From JAXLYE01 sp046351595 (GTDB taxonomy: Bacteria; Myxococcota_A; Polyangia; Palsa-1104; JAEUJZ01): a stretch of DNA of 64,000 nt. The notes under the pieces were generated by a model. The model saw nothing but the letters and a program-made list of their open reading frames with translations. It searched no databases and was not told the origin of the DNA. This document shows, in pieces, positions 8,649 through 16,235 of this stretch (its first letter is position 1; each line of letters begins with the position of its first letter). The stretch is from positions 372,001 through 436,000 of the forward strand of contig JAXLYE010000008.1 of the NCBI GenBank assembly GCA_046351595.1, written 5' to 3'. The position numbers and the translations under genes are program-made.

Positions 8649-9671
8649 TTATCCGTCGACCGCGTGCCCCGGCACCGTCGCGATGAACACGTCCACGGCC
8701 TGATTGGCCGCAAGCCCCGTCAGGCTCACGAGCTGGAAGCCGCGCGGGCTGATGCTGTCGGCGAAGATTCCGCCGCGGCCCGGGCTCACCAGCACGACCG
8801 GCTGGAACGGCACCAGCGAGCCGTCCGGAGTCCGGTAGCGATACTCCGAGCCGAACTGGATCGCGCCCAGCACCGTGTTCGCCGCGACGGCGTTGCCGCC
8901 GACCGTGATGCGGAAGCGCATCGCCTCGTCCGTGTTGCGGTTGGCGTAGGGGTAGCCCGCGACCGTCTGACTGCTCAGCGCGGCCAGCGACGCGACCGCC
9001 GGACCCAGCGGCCCGACGAGCTGCGGCGGCCGGGCCGGATCCTGGTGCGCGCGCGGCGGCTCTGCGACGGGTGCCGCGGGTCCGTTCGGCTGCGTGCTGT
9101 TCCCGAAGAACCGCGCCCACCGCTCCTTGTGCTGCGCCCAGGACAGCCGCTGCTCGCCGAGCTGCGCGACGAGCGCGTTGGCGGCATAAAAGATCTGCAG
9201 CTTCGCCTCACGCGAGGGCGGCCGGCTCTGCGCCAAGCCCTGCACGAACGCGCGGACTTCCTCGTACGTGAGCGCCAGGAACATCGAGGTCAGCTCGCCC
9301 GCCTCGCGCACCAGCCCGCGATCGTCGTAGACCCCCGGCTCCGGCGGCCACTTCATGTCCGCCACCGCGACCTCCATCTGCGAGGCCAGGTCCGGCCGCG
9401 ACAGCGGCGCGGTCGACGGCACGACAGACGCCGCCGCCGGCTGCGGGCTCGCGATGGACAGCCCCACCTGCGCGTCCATCACCGTCGGCAGGCGGCTCCG
9501 CATGCTGTCGGCGTGGCTCTGCAGCTCGCGCACGAGATCGAGCGCCTCCTCCGCGTCCATGCGGATGTCGCGCAGCCGCCGCTGCGTCCCTTCGTCGTAG
9601 CGCGCCCAGTGCGTCGCCGCGGCGAGGGCCAGTCCCGTCAGCGCTCCGTTGAGGTTCGTGTCTTTGGTCAT
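8649..9671 (-). CDS. Cassette A surface-type protein with C-terminal beta-sandwich domain
   Basis: 340 aa. The N-terminus has a short hydrophobic stretch (NGALTGLALAAATHW) followed by heptad-like helices, a Pro-rich linker near 200, and a C-terminal beta domain of about 110 residues ending near LVSLTGLAANQAVDVFIATV. The same N-hydrophobic/C-beta plan, with a shared G-F-x-L-x-S/T-x-TGLxAN signature, occurs in cassette B (56687-57337 and 57371-57952). It is the last gene of the cassette A operon, preceded by a 19-nt direct-repeat leader and an AAAGGAG ribosome-binding site. Spike or fibre role is inferred. Confidence 0.55.
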   Translation of the reverse strand: MTKDTNLNGALTGLALAAATHWARYDEGTQRRLRDIRMDAEEALDLVRELQSHADSMRSRLPTVMDAQVGLSIASPQPAAASVVPSTAPLSRPDLASQMEVAVADMKWPPEPGVYDDRGLVREAGELTSMFLALTYEEVRAFVQGLAQSRPPSREAKLQIFYAANALVAQLGEQRLSWAQHKERWARFFGNSTQPNGPAAPVAEPPRAHQDPARPPQLVGPLGPAVASLAALSSQTVAGYPYANRNTDEAMRFRITVGGNAVAANTVLGAIQFGSEYRYRTPDGSLVPFQPVVLVSPGRGGIFADSISPRGFQLVSLTGLAANQAVDVFIATVPGHAVDG

Positions 9672-9681
9672 AAGAACTCCT

Positions 9682-9734
9682 TTCGTGATTCCTGAATCCG
9701 TTCTGGTTCCTGATTCCGGTTCGTTCCTGATTCC
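9682..9734 (-). repeat. 19-nt imperfect direct repeats in a 5' leader
   Basis: On the plus strand, units start at 9682, 9701 and about 9720, each containing a variant of GATTCC (TTCGTGATTCCTGAATCCG, TTCTGGTTCCTGATTCCGG, TTCGTTCCTGATTCC). They lie directly upstream of the start of the gene at 8649-9671. A related GAATTCGTGATTCCGG segment precedes the cassette A gene at 15559-16170. A leader or operator function is possible. Confidence 0.5.
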
Positions 9735-9794
9735 TACAGCGAACCAGGACGAGCCGCTGGGCCCGCAGCTCCGGACCCGGCGCGCTCGCCCCGG

Positions 9795-10544
9795 CTAGCG
9801 ACGGCGGCGCGAGCGCTCGCTGTCGCGGCTGTTGCTCAGCAGCAGCCCGAGCCCCAGGCCCGCACCACCCACCGCCAGCGTGGTGCCCAGGCCGCCGCTC
9901 GGCTCCCCCGTGCTCAGCGGCCCGTCCTTGAGCAGATCCGCGGCCACCTTGGCGACGCCGCTGCCGGTCTGGATGTCGATGGCGGTGAGCTGATCCTCCA
10001 TCATCGACAGACTGGTCTCGTGCACGTTGCGGTTGGCCTGCAGGGCCCGCCGCAGCGTCGGTACGAGCTTGCCGACGCCCGGATCGGCGGCGAAGGTCTC
10101 GAGCTCCTCGCGCGCCGCACGGGACTCCGCCAGCGCGTCCTCCAGCTCCTCCATCTTGCGTCGCAGGTTGCAGCCCTGGAGGTACCCGGCGACCGCGTCC
10201 GCCGCGTTGGCGCCCGTACGCAGCAGCGTGCCCAGCGTCCCGCCGCCGCGCCCGCCGCCCAGCGTCCCGAGCACCGGCACGTTCTGCGACTCGACCATCT
10301 CGCGCAGCGCGCGGTCGGCCTTGAGGTAGTCCGCCTCGGACGCGAACATCACCTCGACGCTGTTGATCTTGGCGCGGTAGCCGCCCTGTACGCCCGGCTG
10401 CGCTACCGCCGAAGCGCTCGGGTTGTACGGCACCATCGCGGTGCTCGGCTGCGTCATGAACGGATTCCCTCCGTCCACCTGCTGCACGTTGAGCGTGCCG
10501 TCTGCGTTCTGCCCCGTCACACGAATCGTGATGTCTTTGGCCAT
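9795..10544 (-). CDS. Cassette A membrane-anchored helical protein with Gly-rich C-terminal tail
   Basis: 249 aa from the ATG at 10544, chosen for its GGGAGA..AAGGGAGAG leader. The first 30 residues form an atypical beta motif (DITIRVTGQNADGTLNVQQV), the middle is helical with a charged coiled coil, and the C-terminus has a glycine-rich hydrophobic segment (TTLAVGGAGLGLGLLLS) followed by a basic tail. Its counterpart in cassette B is 58098-58826, with the same position and plan. Probably inserted in a membrane by its C-terminus. Function unknown. Confidence 0.55.
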   Translation of the reverse strand: MAKDITIRVTGQNADGTLNVQQVDGGNPFMTQPSTAMVPYNPSASAVAQPGVQGGYRAKINSVEVMFASEADYLKADRALREMVESQNVPVLGTLGGGRGGGTLGTLLRTGANAADAVAGYLQGCNLRRKMEELEDALAESRAAREELETFAADPGVGKLVPTLRRALQANRNVHETSLSMMEDQLTAIDIQTGSGVAKVAADLLKDGPLSTGEPSGGLGTTLAVGGAGLGLGLLLSNSRDSERSRRRR

Positions 10545-10675
10545 GACTCTCCCTTTCTCCCGGAGAGGGCACACCTCTCCCGTTGTGCTCGCAGACTCCC
10601 TCTGCGAATTCCGGCCTCGTCGAGGCCCGTTCCCTTTGCTGCGCCCTCGACCCGCGCGAGTGCAGCGCGATTCCT
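10545..10675 (-). promoter_or_regulatory. Leader with two short hairpins
   Basis: On the minus strand the spacer before the 249-aa gene contains two perfect small stems, GGCCTCG/CGAGGCC near 10612-10626 and CGCAGA/TCTGCG downstream of it, then a purine-rich ribosome-binding region. No T-run follows, so these are not obvious terminators; they could be processing or stability elements between cassette A genes. Confidence 0.35.
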
Positions 10676-11650
10676 TTACGAGTAGATCGCCGCGCGCCAG
10701 CCGCCGCCCAGCACCTGCGAGAGGAACTGCGCGGTCAGCACCCAACCGCGGCTCCCATCGGAGCCGAGCACGCCCTTGTCCGGATCCAGGCCGAATTCCG
10801 CGGGGCTCCGCCCTCCGTAGTACAGCGACCACCGCCCCGGCACGCCGCCCAGCCCGAAGCCTTCGTTCGGCTGCTCCCCGACGATCACGCGCCCGCCCGG
10901 CACCACCGAGCAGCGCCCGGTCGCGCGGTCGCAGATCACGACCTGCGCGAGCGGCACGTTCACTCCGTTGAGGACTCCGAACAGCTCATACGTCCGGAAC
11001 GTACTCCCGCCGCTCATCGGTGGCACCCCCGGCCCCGCCGACGAAGCGCCTCCGTTTTTGAGCTTGTCGATCTCCGCCTTCTTCTTCGCGAGCTCCGCCT
11101 CCAGCTTCACCCGCTTCAGCTCGCGCTCGAGCTGCTTGTTCTGCGCATCGAGCTCCTTCTGGAACTGCGCCTCCTCGTCCTCTTCCTTCTGCTTCTCGTC
11201 CGCCTCGGCGCGGCTCTTCTTCTCCTTGGCGTCCTTGTCCGCCCGCGCCTGCGCCTCGCGCTGTTTCTGCTTCTGGATCTGCTCGTATTGACCGGGGTCG
11301 GTGAGCGCGAAGCGCAGCAGCGGGAAACGCCCGCCCTCGTCGAACTTGCCGACGGTCGCGGTCCACTCGCGCCCGTCCTCCTCGTTCTGCACCTTCACCC
11401 AGTCCACGCTCCAGCCCGAGGCCGCGCCCGAGTTGTTGTGGCGCAGCGTCCCGCTCTGCAGCTCCCCGAGATCATCGGTCTCGATGATCCCCGAGTTCAC
11501 ATCGCCGCGCTCCCAGTCGTTGATGGCGCCGGGGTCGGTGATCTCGACCTCGCGCATCGCCGCGTCCGTCCCTGCGAGCGACAGGAACACATCCGCGTCC
11601 GTCCCCGCATTGAACGAGTCGCTTGTCTTGATCTTCCATCGGTATCGCAT
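10676..11650 (-). CDS. PLAT-like domain fused to coiled coil and conserved C-terminal domain
   Basis: 324 aa in three parts. Residues 1-115 resemble a PLAT/LH2 beta-sandwich (ADVFLSLAGTDAAMREVEIT, ERGDVNSG, GWSVDWVKV, GRFPLLRF). Residues 120-205 are a Lys/Glu-rich coiled coil. The last 120 residues carry a domain with YELFGVLNGVNVPLAQVV, GFGLGGVPGRWSLYYGG and a final GGGWRAAIY. In cassette B the PLAT part (59906-60292) and the coiled coil plus C-terminal domain (58861-59901) are separate adjacent genes. PLAT domains usually bind lipids or membrane proteins. Role inferred as a peripheral structural component. Confidence 0.7.
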   Translation of the reverse strand: MRYRWKIKTSDSFNAGTDADVFLSLAGTDAAMREVEITDPGAINDWERGDVNSGIIETDDLGELQSGTLRHNNSGAASGWSVDWVKVQNEEDGREWTATVGKFDEGGRFPLLRFALTDPGQYEQIQKQKQREAQARADKDAKEKKSRAEADEKQKEEDEEAQFQKELDAQNKQLERELKRVKLEAELAKKKAEIDKLKNGGASSAGPGVPPMSGGSTFRTYELFGVLNGVNVPLAQVVICDRATGRCSVVPGGRVIVGEQPNEGFGLGGVPGRWSLYYGGRSPAEFGLDPDKGVLGSDGSRGWVLTAQFLSQVLGGGWRAAIYS

Positions 11651-11686
11651 CGTTCCTCCTTTCGGTCCTCTGTTTGATCTCCTTGA

Positions 11687-12274
11687 TTACGTCCGGTCCG
11701 TGCCGAACGGATCTCGCACGCGCGCGCCCTGCACGGTCGGCACTGCCTGTCCGTCCGTCGACGGCAGCGCGCGAGCCGGCTGCGCGCGGACTGCGGCGCC
11801 GTCGACCTGCGCCACGCGTGTCCCTTCGCTCCCCTGCGCCCGGAAGCCCTTGGTCTCGCGCCCCACCAGCGCGGCCAGCGAGACGTGCTCCGGGCCGCGC
11901 AGGATCTCCAGCACCTTGCTGCGCGGCCAGCCGCAGCGGCTCAGGTGATCGGCCGCGATCTGCGCATCGCCATCCATCGGTCCCGCGGGCTCGGCGGGCG
12001 GGGCTGCAGGCGGCGGGGCGCCCGGAGCCGACGGCATCGCGGTCGCCGCCGGTAACGTGGGCTGCTGGCGCGCGGCGAAGTCGGCGCGATCGAACTTGTC
12101 CGCCCGCGTCTCCATCACGCCCGCCATGCCCAAGATGCGATCGAGGCCGCCGCCCGCCTTGCTGACGCCCTCGGCCGCCGCCGGTCCCCCCGAGGCGCCG
12201 GCCGCCGCGCTGCCGATGCCAAAGACGATGTCCTTGGCGGCGAGTCCTATCTCTTTGAAGTCGATTCCCCCCAT
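11687..12274 (-). CDS. Cassette A Pro/Ala-rich linker protein
   Basis: 195 aa. It starts MGGIDFKEIGLAAKDIVFGI, an amphipathic Gly/Ala-rich helix, followed by a Pro/Ala linker and a small helical module (DAQIAADHLSRCGWPRSKVL) that resembles a short protein-binding fold also seen in the 263-aa protein (EDVTRAYLHTLGWDADAVER). Position just before the PLAT gene matches the Pro-rich protein 60308-60820 of cassette B. No known family recognised. Confidence 0.5.
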   Translation of the reverse strand: MGGIDFKEIGLAAKDIVFGIGSAAAGASGGPAAAEGVSKAGGGLDRILGMAGVMETRADKFDRADFAARQQPTLPAATAMPSAPGAPPPAAPPAEPAGPMDGDAQIAADHLSRCGWPRSKVLEILRGPEHVSLAALVGRETKGFRAQGSEGTRVAQVDGAAVRAQPARALPSTDGQAVPTVQGARVRDPFGTDRT

Positions 12275-12290
12275 TCGTCTCTCCTCTCGT

Positions 12291-12719
12291 TTACGTGCGC
12301 ACTCCGTACTCCCGGTTGAGCGTGGCGAGGATCGTGGTGAGATCCTGCGCCTGCTCGACGAGGAGCCCGACGTCGGAGCGGAGCTTGCTCAGCCGCGGGA
12401 AGTGGACCTTGCTCGCGGCGCTCACCGCATCGCCCAGGTGCTCCAGGTCGCGCACCGTGTTCGTAAAGTCCTCGGCGAGCCACTGGTGCTGGCGCTGGCC
12501 GTGCTCGGTCTCGCCGTTGTGGTAGGCGACGAAGGCGCGGGCGGCGCTGCGGTAGCTCTCCTGGACCCAGCGCTCAATGCGCCCGCGCTGCCACTCGAAT
12601 TGCTCCTGAATCCGGCGCAGCTCCGCGCTGTGTTTCACCGGGCAGGCGCGCCCGTGATCCAACAGCGCGGCTCGAGAGCCGAGCGCCTGGCCGCAGTCGG
12701 TGCACAGGTGCAGTCTCAC
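12291..12719 (-). CDS. Small protein with N-terminal zinc finger and coiled coil
   Basis: 142 aa. The N-terminus has a C2HC-like finger (CTDCGQALGSRAALLDHGRAC); the rest is mostly helical with leucine heptads. Its start overlaps the stop of the upstream Xre-like gene by ATGA, indicating translational coupling. It has no counterpart in cassette B. Possibly a nucleic-acid or protein-binding accessory factor. Confidence 0.55.
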   Translation of the reverse strand: MRLHLCTDCGQALGSRAALLDHGRACPVKHSAELRRIQEQFEWQRGRIERWVQESYRSAARAFVAYHNGETEHGQRQHQWLAEDFTNTVRDLEHLGDAVSAASKVHFPRLSKLRSDVGLLVEQAQDLTTILATLNREYGVRT

Positions 12720-13372
12720 TGCGTGCCATGACGCTCGTCCTTCGGGCTGCGTTGCGCGCTCGATGCGGTCCCCAGGCCGTTGGCCTGCAGGACCGCGACC
12801 AGATCCTGGAGGGCACGCGGCAGTGCATCCAGGAGCGGCCCCGATACCCGCAGGAGCAGCCCTCGTTCCTGCGTCCAGCGCAGGAGGAACGCAGGGGGCT
12901 CGTCCCGGACCAGCGAGCGCGCGATCTCAGGAGTCACCCGGACGCACGAAGGCTTCTTGCCGACCGCCGCCGGCAGCCCTTCCAGCCCCAGCTCCGCGAG
13001 CTTGGGCAGCCAGCTCGCAGGGACCGGCTGCTCTCCGGTCAGCACGGCCTGGACGGCGTCCTCCGAAAGGCTCAGCTTCCGGCTGAGCCAGAAGGGCGTC
13101 AGGCCCAGATGGGGCTTCGCGGCGATCTCGGCGCGCAGCTCCGCGCTGCCATAGGGCCGCGCAAAGAGCGGCTCCGGCACCGGCAGACCGAGCACACGGA
13201 GCGGCTCCGCCCATCCCGGCGGAAGCACCAGGTCCTGCCGCTCGATCGCGTGCACCGTGTTCGGGTGCTGGCCGATCGAATGGGCGAGCGACGAGGCCGA
13301 CAGTCCACGACGCTCGCGCTCCTGCGTCAGCCAGCGTCCCGTAGGCCAAGGCAGAGTCTGTGAAGACGACAT
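12716..13372 (-). CDS. Xre-like protein with two helix-turn-helix regions
   Basis: 218 aa from ATG 13372, preceded by a strong GAGGGAGGGA site. The first HTH is WLTQERERRGLSASSLAHSI with QHPNTVHAIE as recognition helix; a second, similar HTH follows (TPFWLSRKLSLSEDAVQAVL, TGEQPVP). The C-terminal 70 residues are helical. It sits inside the cassette A structural-type operon and has no B counterpart. It probably regulates the cassette or acts as an internal DNA-binding protein. Confidence 0.65.
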   Translation of the reverse strand: MSSSQTLPWPTGRWLTQERERRGLSASSLAHSIGQHPNTVHAIERQDLVLPPGWAEPLRVLGLPVPEPLFARPYGSAELRAEIAAKPHLGLTPFWLSRKLSLSEDAVQAVLTGEQPVPASWLPKLAELGLEGLPAAVGKKPSCVRVTPEIARSLVRDEPPAFLLRWTQERGLLLRVSGPLLDALPRALQDLVAVLQANGLGTASSAQRSPKDERHGTQ

Positions 13373-13386
13373 CTTGATTCCCTCCC

Positions 13387-14040
13387 TCATGTGTAAAACT
13401 CGATGGATTCGATCGTGCCGACGTGCCGCGCTCCGTCGGCGAGCCACTGCTTCCGTACTTCCTGCGCCGAGCGGCGGTAGCCCAGGAGCCGCTTCTCTTG
13501 CGTCGTCAGCTCCTGGCCCGCTGCCTGCTTCTTGCGCGCACGCTCGGCGACTGCGAGCGCGCGGTCCTGCTGCGCCGGCTCGAAGAACTTGCGCGCCCCC
13601 GGCAGGACAGAGGAGTGCAGGCCGTCGAGCACCTCGCGCGCAAGCTGTCGGAAGGCAGGCGTAGCCGGCTCCTCCGTCGAAACCGGGCGGATGCCGCCGC
13701 CCTGCACCCGCGCCCCCTGCGGCCCCCAGCCCGAGCCCGCGGTGATGCGGTCAAAGAGCGACTGCCCGGCCTTTCGCGCGCGGAGCTGGGTGTGGATCTG
13801 CTCGATGTGGAGCGCCCGGCTGCCGCGCGGGTTCTCGCTGGCGAGCATGCGCGCAGCGGCTTCCACATCCGCCTCCGTGTACGTCGGGGCCGTCTGCCAG
13901 TCATCCGACGGCAGCGCATTTCTTCGCTGCGGAGGACGCGGCCACGCCATCAGCGCCACGAGCAGCCCGCTGACGAGCGCGGTCCCGCCAAGCGCTGCGC
14001 CGATTACAAAGGCGTCCTGTTTGGACTCTCGGGTTCTCAT
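13387..14040 (-). CDS. Membrane-anchored cell-wall-hydrolase-like protein
   Basis: 217 aa from ATG 14040. One N-terminal membrane helix (AFVIGAALGGTALVSGLLVA) is followed by an extracytoplasmic-type domain: AARMLASENPRGSRALHIEQ, SGWGPQG, RPVSTEEPATPAFRQLAREV, then PGARKFFEPAQQD. This order resembles SleB/lysozyme-type wall hydrolases with an N-terminal catalytic Glu and the GAxxFFxPxxQD motif. The C-terminal GTIESIEFY is typical of phage versions I recognise. Paralogue in cassette B: 54831-55889. Probably breaches peptidoglycan during entry or assembly. Confidence 0.55.
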   Translation of the reverse strand: MRTRESKQDAFVIGAALGGTALVSGLLVALMAWPRPPQRRNALPSDDWQTAPTYTEADVEAAARMLASENPRGSRALHIEQIHTQLRARKAGQSLFDRITAGSGWGPQGARVQGGGIRPVSTEEPATPAFRQLAREVLDGLHSSVLPGARKFFEPAQQDRALAVAERARKKQAAGQELTTQEKRLLGYRRSAQEVRKQWLADGARHVGTIESIEFYT

Positions 14041-14753
14041 GGCTGCCTCCCGTGCGCATGCGGGCGCAGCGCCCACGTGGCGACGGCCGCGGTCCCGATG
14101 GCGAGCACTGCTCCGCCCAGCACAAAGGCCGCGGTGGGGACCTCGTCGGCCGCGCGCTTGGCCCCCTCATACCGCGCGCCGCTGGCCACCGCCTCGACGG
14201 TCTTTGTGGATACGCTGCGCGTGGTCTCGCGCTTCTGCGCCGCTTCCTCGTACTGCGTCTCAAGCCACTCTGGCCGCGGGAAGCGCTGGCGCAGGCGTCC
14301 CTCGACTGCGCGAAAGACCCGGTGTGTCACCACCACTTCGAGCACCGTGATCCCGCCCTTGCTCAGCGCCTCCGCAAAGTGCACCGCCGCCGCATCGAGC
14401 TCCGCGTCGCTGTGCGCTTGATACGCTGCGAGCGCCCAAGCCTTCAGGTCCCCCGCCACCTCGCTGATCGGCTTCCACAGCTCGACGAGCCCGTAGACGA
14501 CGAGCAGCGCATTCACCGCCAGCGCGATCAAGCCCCCGACCACGGTCGCGATCAGCCAGCCCGCGAGCACGAGGCACAGGCTCCAGAGCGCATCCACCGT
14601 GAGCAGGCGCTTCACCTCTTGCCAGGTCGCTTCCGGCAGGTGCGGCACGCTTCGGACCACCGACACCGCGAAGCGCGCGGCGGCGGCTGACAGGTGCTTG
14701 GCCGCGCTGGTGATGCGCGCATTGGGGTCGTAGCCCCGATAGAACAGGTCCAT
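14037..14753 (-). CDS. Cassette A polytopic helical membrane protein (paralogue 2)
   Basis: 238 aa. A long hydrophobic hairpin (about residues 57-89) is followed by AYQAHSDAELDAAAVHFAEA and VVTHRVFRAVEGRLRQRFP, then a basic linker and a C-terminal membrane helix (about 208-230). The middle motif recurs in the neighbouring 263-aa protein and in 61154-61924 of cassette B. It resembles the membrane-associated pre-toxin segments of polymorphic toxins, but no toxin domain follows. It overlaps the next gene by ATGA. Confidence 0.5.
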   Translation of the reverse strand: MDLFYRGYDPNARITSAAKHLSAAAARFAVSVVRSVPHLPEATWQEVKRLLTVDALWSLCLVLAGWLIATVVGGLIALAVNALLVVYGLVELWKPISEVAGDLKAWALAAYQAHSDAELDAAAVHFAEALSKGGITVLEVVVTHRVFRAVEGRLRQRFPRPEWLETQYEEAAQKRETTRSVSTKTVEAVASGARYEGAKRAADEVPTAAFVLGGAVLAIGTAAVATWALRPHAHGRQP

Positions 14754-14763
14754 GGGTCCCTCC

Positions 14764-15555
14764 TTAGGCGCGCCTGCTGTCGATCGGCCCAGCGAGCAGC
14801 CGCTCGACGGCGTCCGCGTCCCAGCCCAGCGTGTGCAGATACGCGCGCGTCACGTCTTCCCCTTCGAGGCGCGGACGCGGCGGCTCCAGTGGCTGCGGCG
14901 TAGGCACCGCTCGCCCTTCGCGCTGGGGAATGCGCCGGGCTTCCGCTGCGCTGGAGGCCGCCTTCGCCTTGCGTGCCGACAGCAAGTCACTGCGGTCGAA
15001 GCGCTCGCCGCGCGAGGCGCCAGGCACGGCCGCTGGCGCTGGCGCTGCTTTCTCCTGCGGCTTTCTCCCGAGCGCGGCCGCATAGGCCGTCTTGACCTCG
15101 GCCGGCACCGGGAAACGCGCGACGAGCTGCGCCTGCATCGCCTGGAGCGGCGCGGCGTGCAGCGCGGCCGACAGCAGACCGACTCCGATCTGCTCGATCG
15201 CCGCGGCGAAGTACACACCGGCCGCCGCAAGCTGCGCCTCGCTCCGCGCTTCGTGCGCCGCGCGGACAAACGGCACGAGCGCCTCACGGAACCCGTTGAG
15301 GTTCATCGCCAGCGGCGCGAGCTCGAACGGCTGCAGCGCCTCTCGCACCGCCTGCGCCTCTGCCGCTGGCAGCGCGTCCGCGTACCACTGCACGACCACG
15401 AGCGCCAGCGTCCACAGGCGCTCGACGTCCTCGCCTGCGAGCGCAGCCTGGGTCTCGCCGCTGGTGCGCGCGATGCCTTTTCCCATCGCCCCCACCAGCC
15501 GCCCCGCAAACGCCGGCACATACGCCGGCCCTCGGTTTCGCGTGTAGAGGTCCAT
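14764..15555 (-). CDS. Cassette A helical protein sharing the pre-toxin-like motif (paralogue 1)
   Basis: 263 aa. Residues 60-170 contain a moderately hydrophobic helical region with AHEARSEAQLAAAGVYFAAA and a VARFPVPAEVKTAY end, parallel to the next gene and to 61154-61924. A Pro-rich linker leads to a C-terminal EDVTRAYLHTLGWDADAVER module that is also found in the 195-aa protein 11687-12274. Starts 3 nt after the preceding stop. Function unknown. Confidence 0.5.
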   Translation of the reverse strand: MDLYTRNRGPAYVPAFAGRLVGAMGKGIARTSGETQAALAGEDVERLWTLALVVVQWYADALPAAEAQAVREALQPFELAPLAMNLNGFREALVPFVRAAHEARSEAQLAAAGVYFAAAIEQIGVGLLSAALHAAPLQAMQAQLVARFPVPAEVKTAYAAALGRKPQEKAAPAPAAVPGASRGERFDRSDLLSARKAKAASSAAEARRIPQREGRAVPTPQPLEPPRPRLEGEDVTRAYLHTLGWDADAVERLLAGPIDSRRA

Positions 15556-15558
15556 GGC

Positions 15559-16170
15559 CTACCTCTGCCCGCCCTGCAGCGCCTTGAGCTTGCGCTCCAG
15601 CTCCAACTTCTCCGCCACGAGCGCGTCGTAGTCGAGCGCCTGCCGCTTCCCGTCGGCATACCGCACGCGCAGCGCGCGCACGACGTTGCTGAATCCGAGC
15701 TGCGCAAACACCTTGGTCGCCTCCGACAGCACCTCGCGGCTCGTGCTCGGCAGCTCGCCGTTGTTGTCGGCAGGGTCCTTCCGCGTCGCCATCTCCAGGA
15801 TGTACAGGCCGAGGCCGAGGAAGAAGTGCGGCCCGCCCTGCAGCAGGTCCACGTTGTTGGCGACAAAGCCGTCCTTGGACCAGCGCCCGAGCGCGCGCAT
15901 GCCCCAGTTGACAAGCTCCGTCGATGCCTGCGCCAGGCTCCCGCCGCCCAGGTCCACCGCCATGCGGTGCGCTTTTCCGTGCTTGTCGCCCACGCGTAAG
16001 AGCAGCCGGTCGTACTTGCTCGCGGTCTTGGTCTGTTTCTCGACGAGCTTTTCGTACTCGGCTTCGAGCTCGCTGCTCGACTGAATCTGCTTCTGCAGGC
16101 TCACGTTCTGCTCGTGCAGGCGCTCCAGGCTCTGCTTCGCTCGCTCCAGCGGATCCTTGTTCGTACTCAT
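15559..16170 (-). CDS. Cassette A coiled-coil/helical protein, first gene after the helicase
   Basis: 203 aa from ATG 16170, chosen for its GGGAGGGA site. The N-terminal 65 residues are a coiled coil (LERLHEQNVSLQKQIQSSSE), the centre is helical with weak hydrophobicity (PHFFLGLGLYILEM), and the end is again a coiled coil. It aligns in position and plan with cassette B gene 61934-62455, which likewise precedes the helical membrane proteins. No known family. Confidence 0.5.
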   Translation of the reverse strand: MSTNKDPLERAKQSLERLHEQNVSLQKQIQSSSELEAEYEKLVEKQTKTASKYDRLLLRVGDKHGKAHRMAVDLGGGSLAQASTELVNWGMRALGRWSKDGFVANNVDLLQGGPHFFLGLGLYILEMATRKDPADNNGELPSTSREVLSEATKVFAQLGFSNVVRALRVRYADGKRQALDYDALVAEKLELERKLKALQGGQR

Positions 16171-16235
16171 GGCAAGTCCCTCCCTTCGGAATTCGTGATT
16201 CCGGTCAAAATCCCCTGCGATCAACCGGGCGCGGA

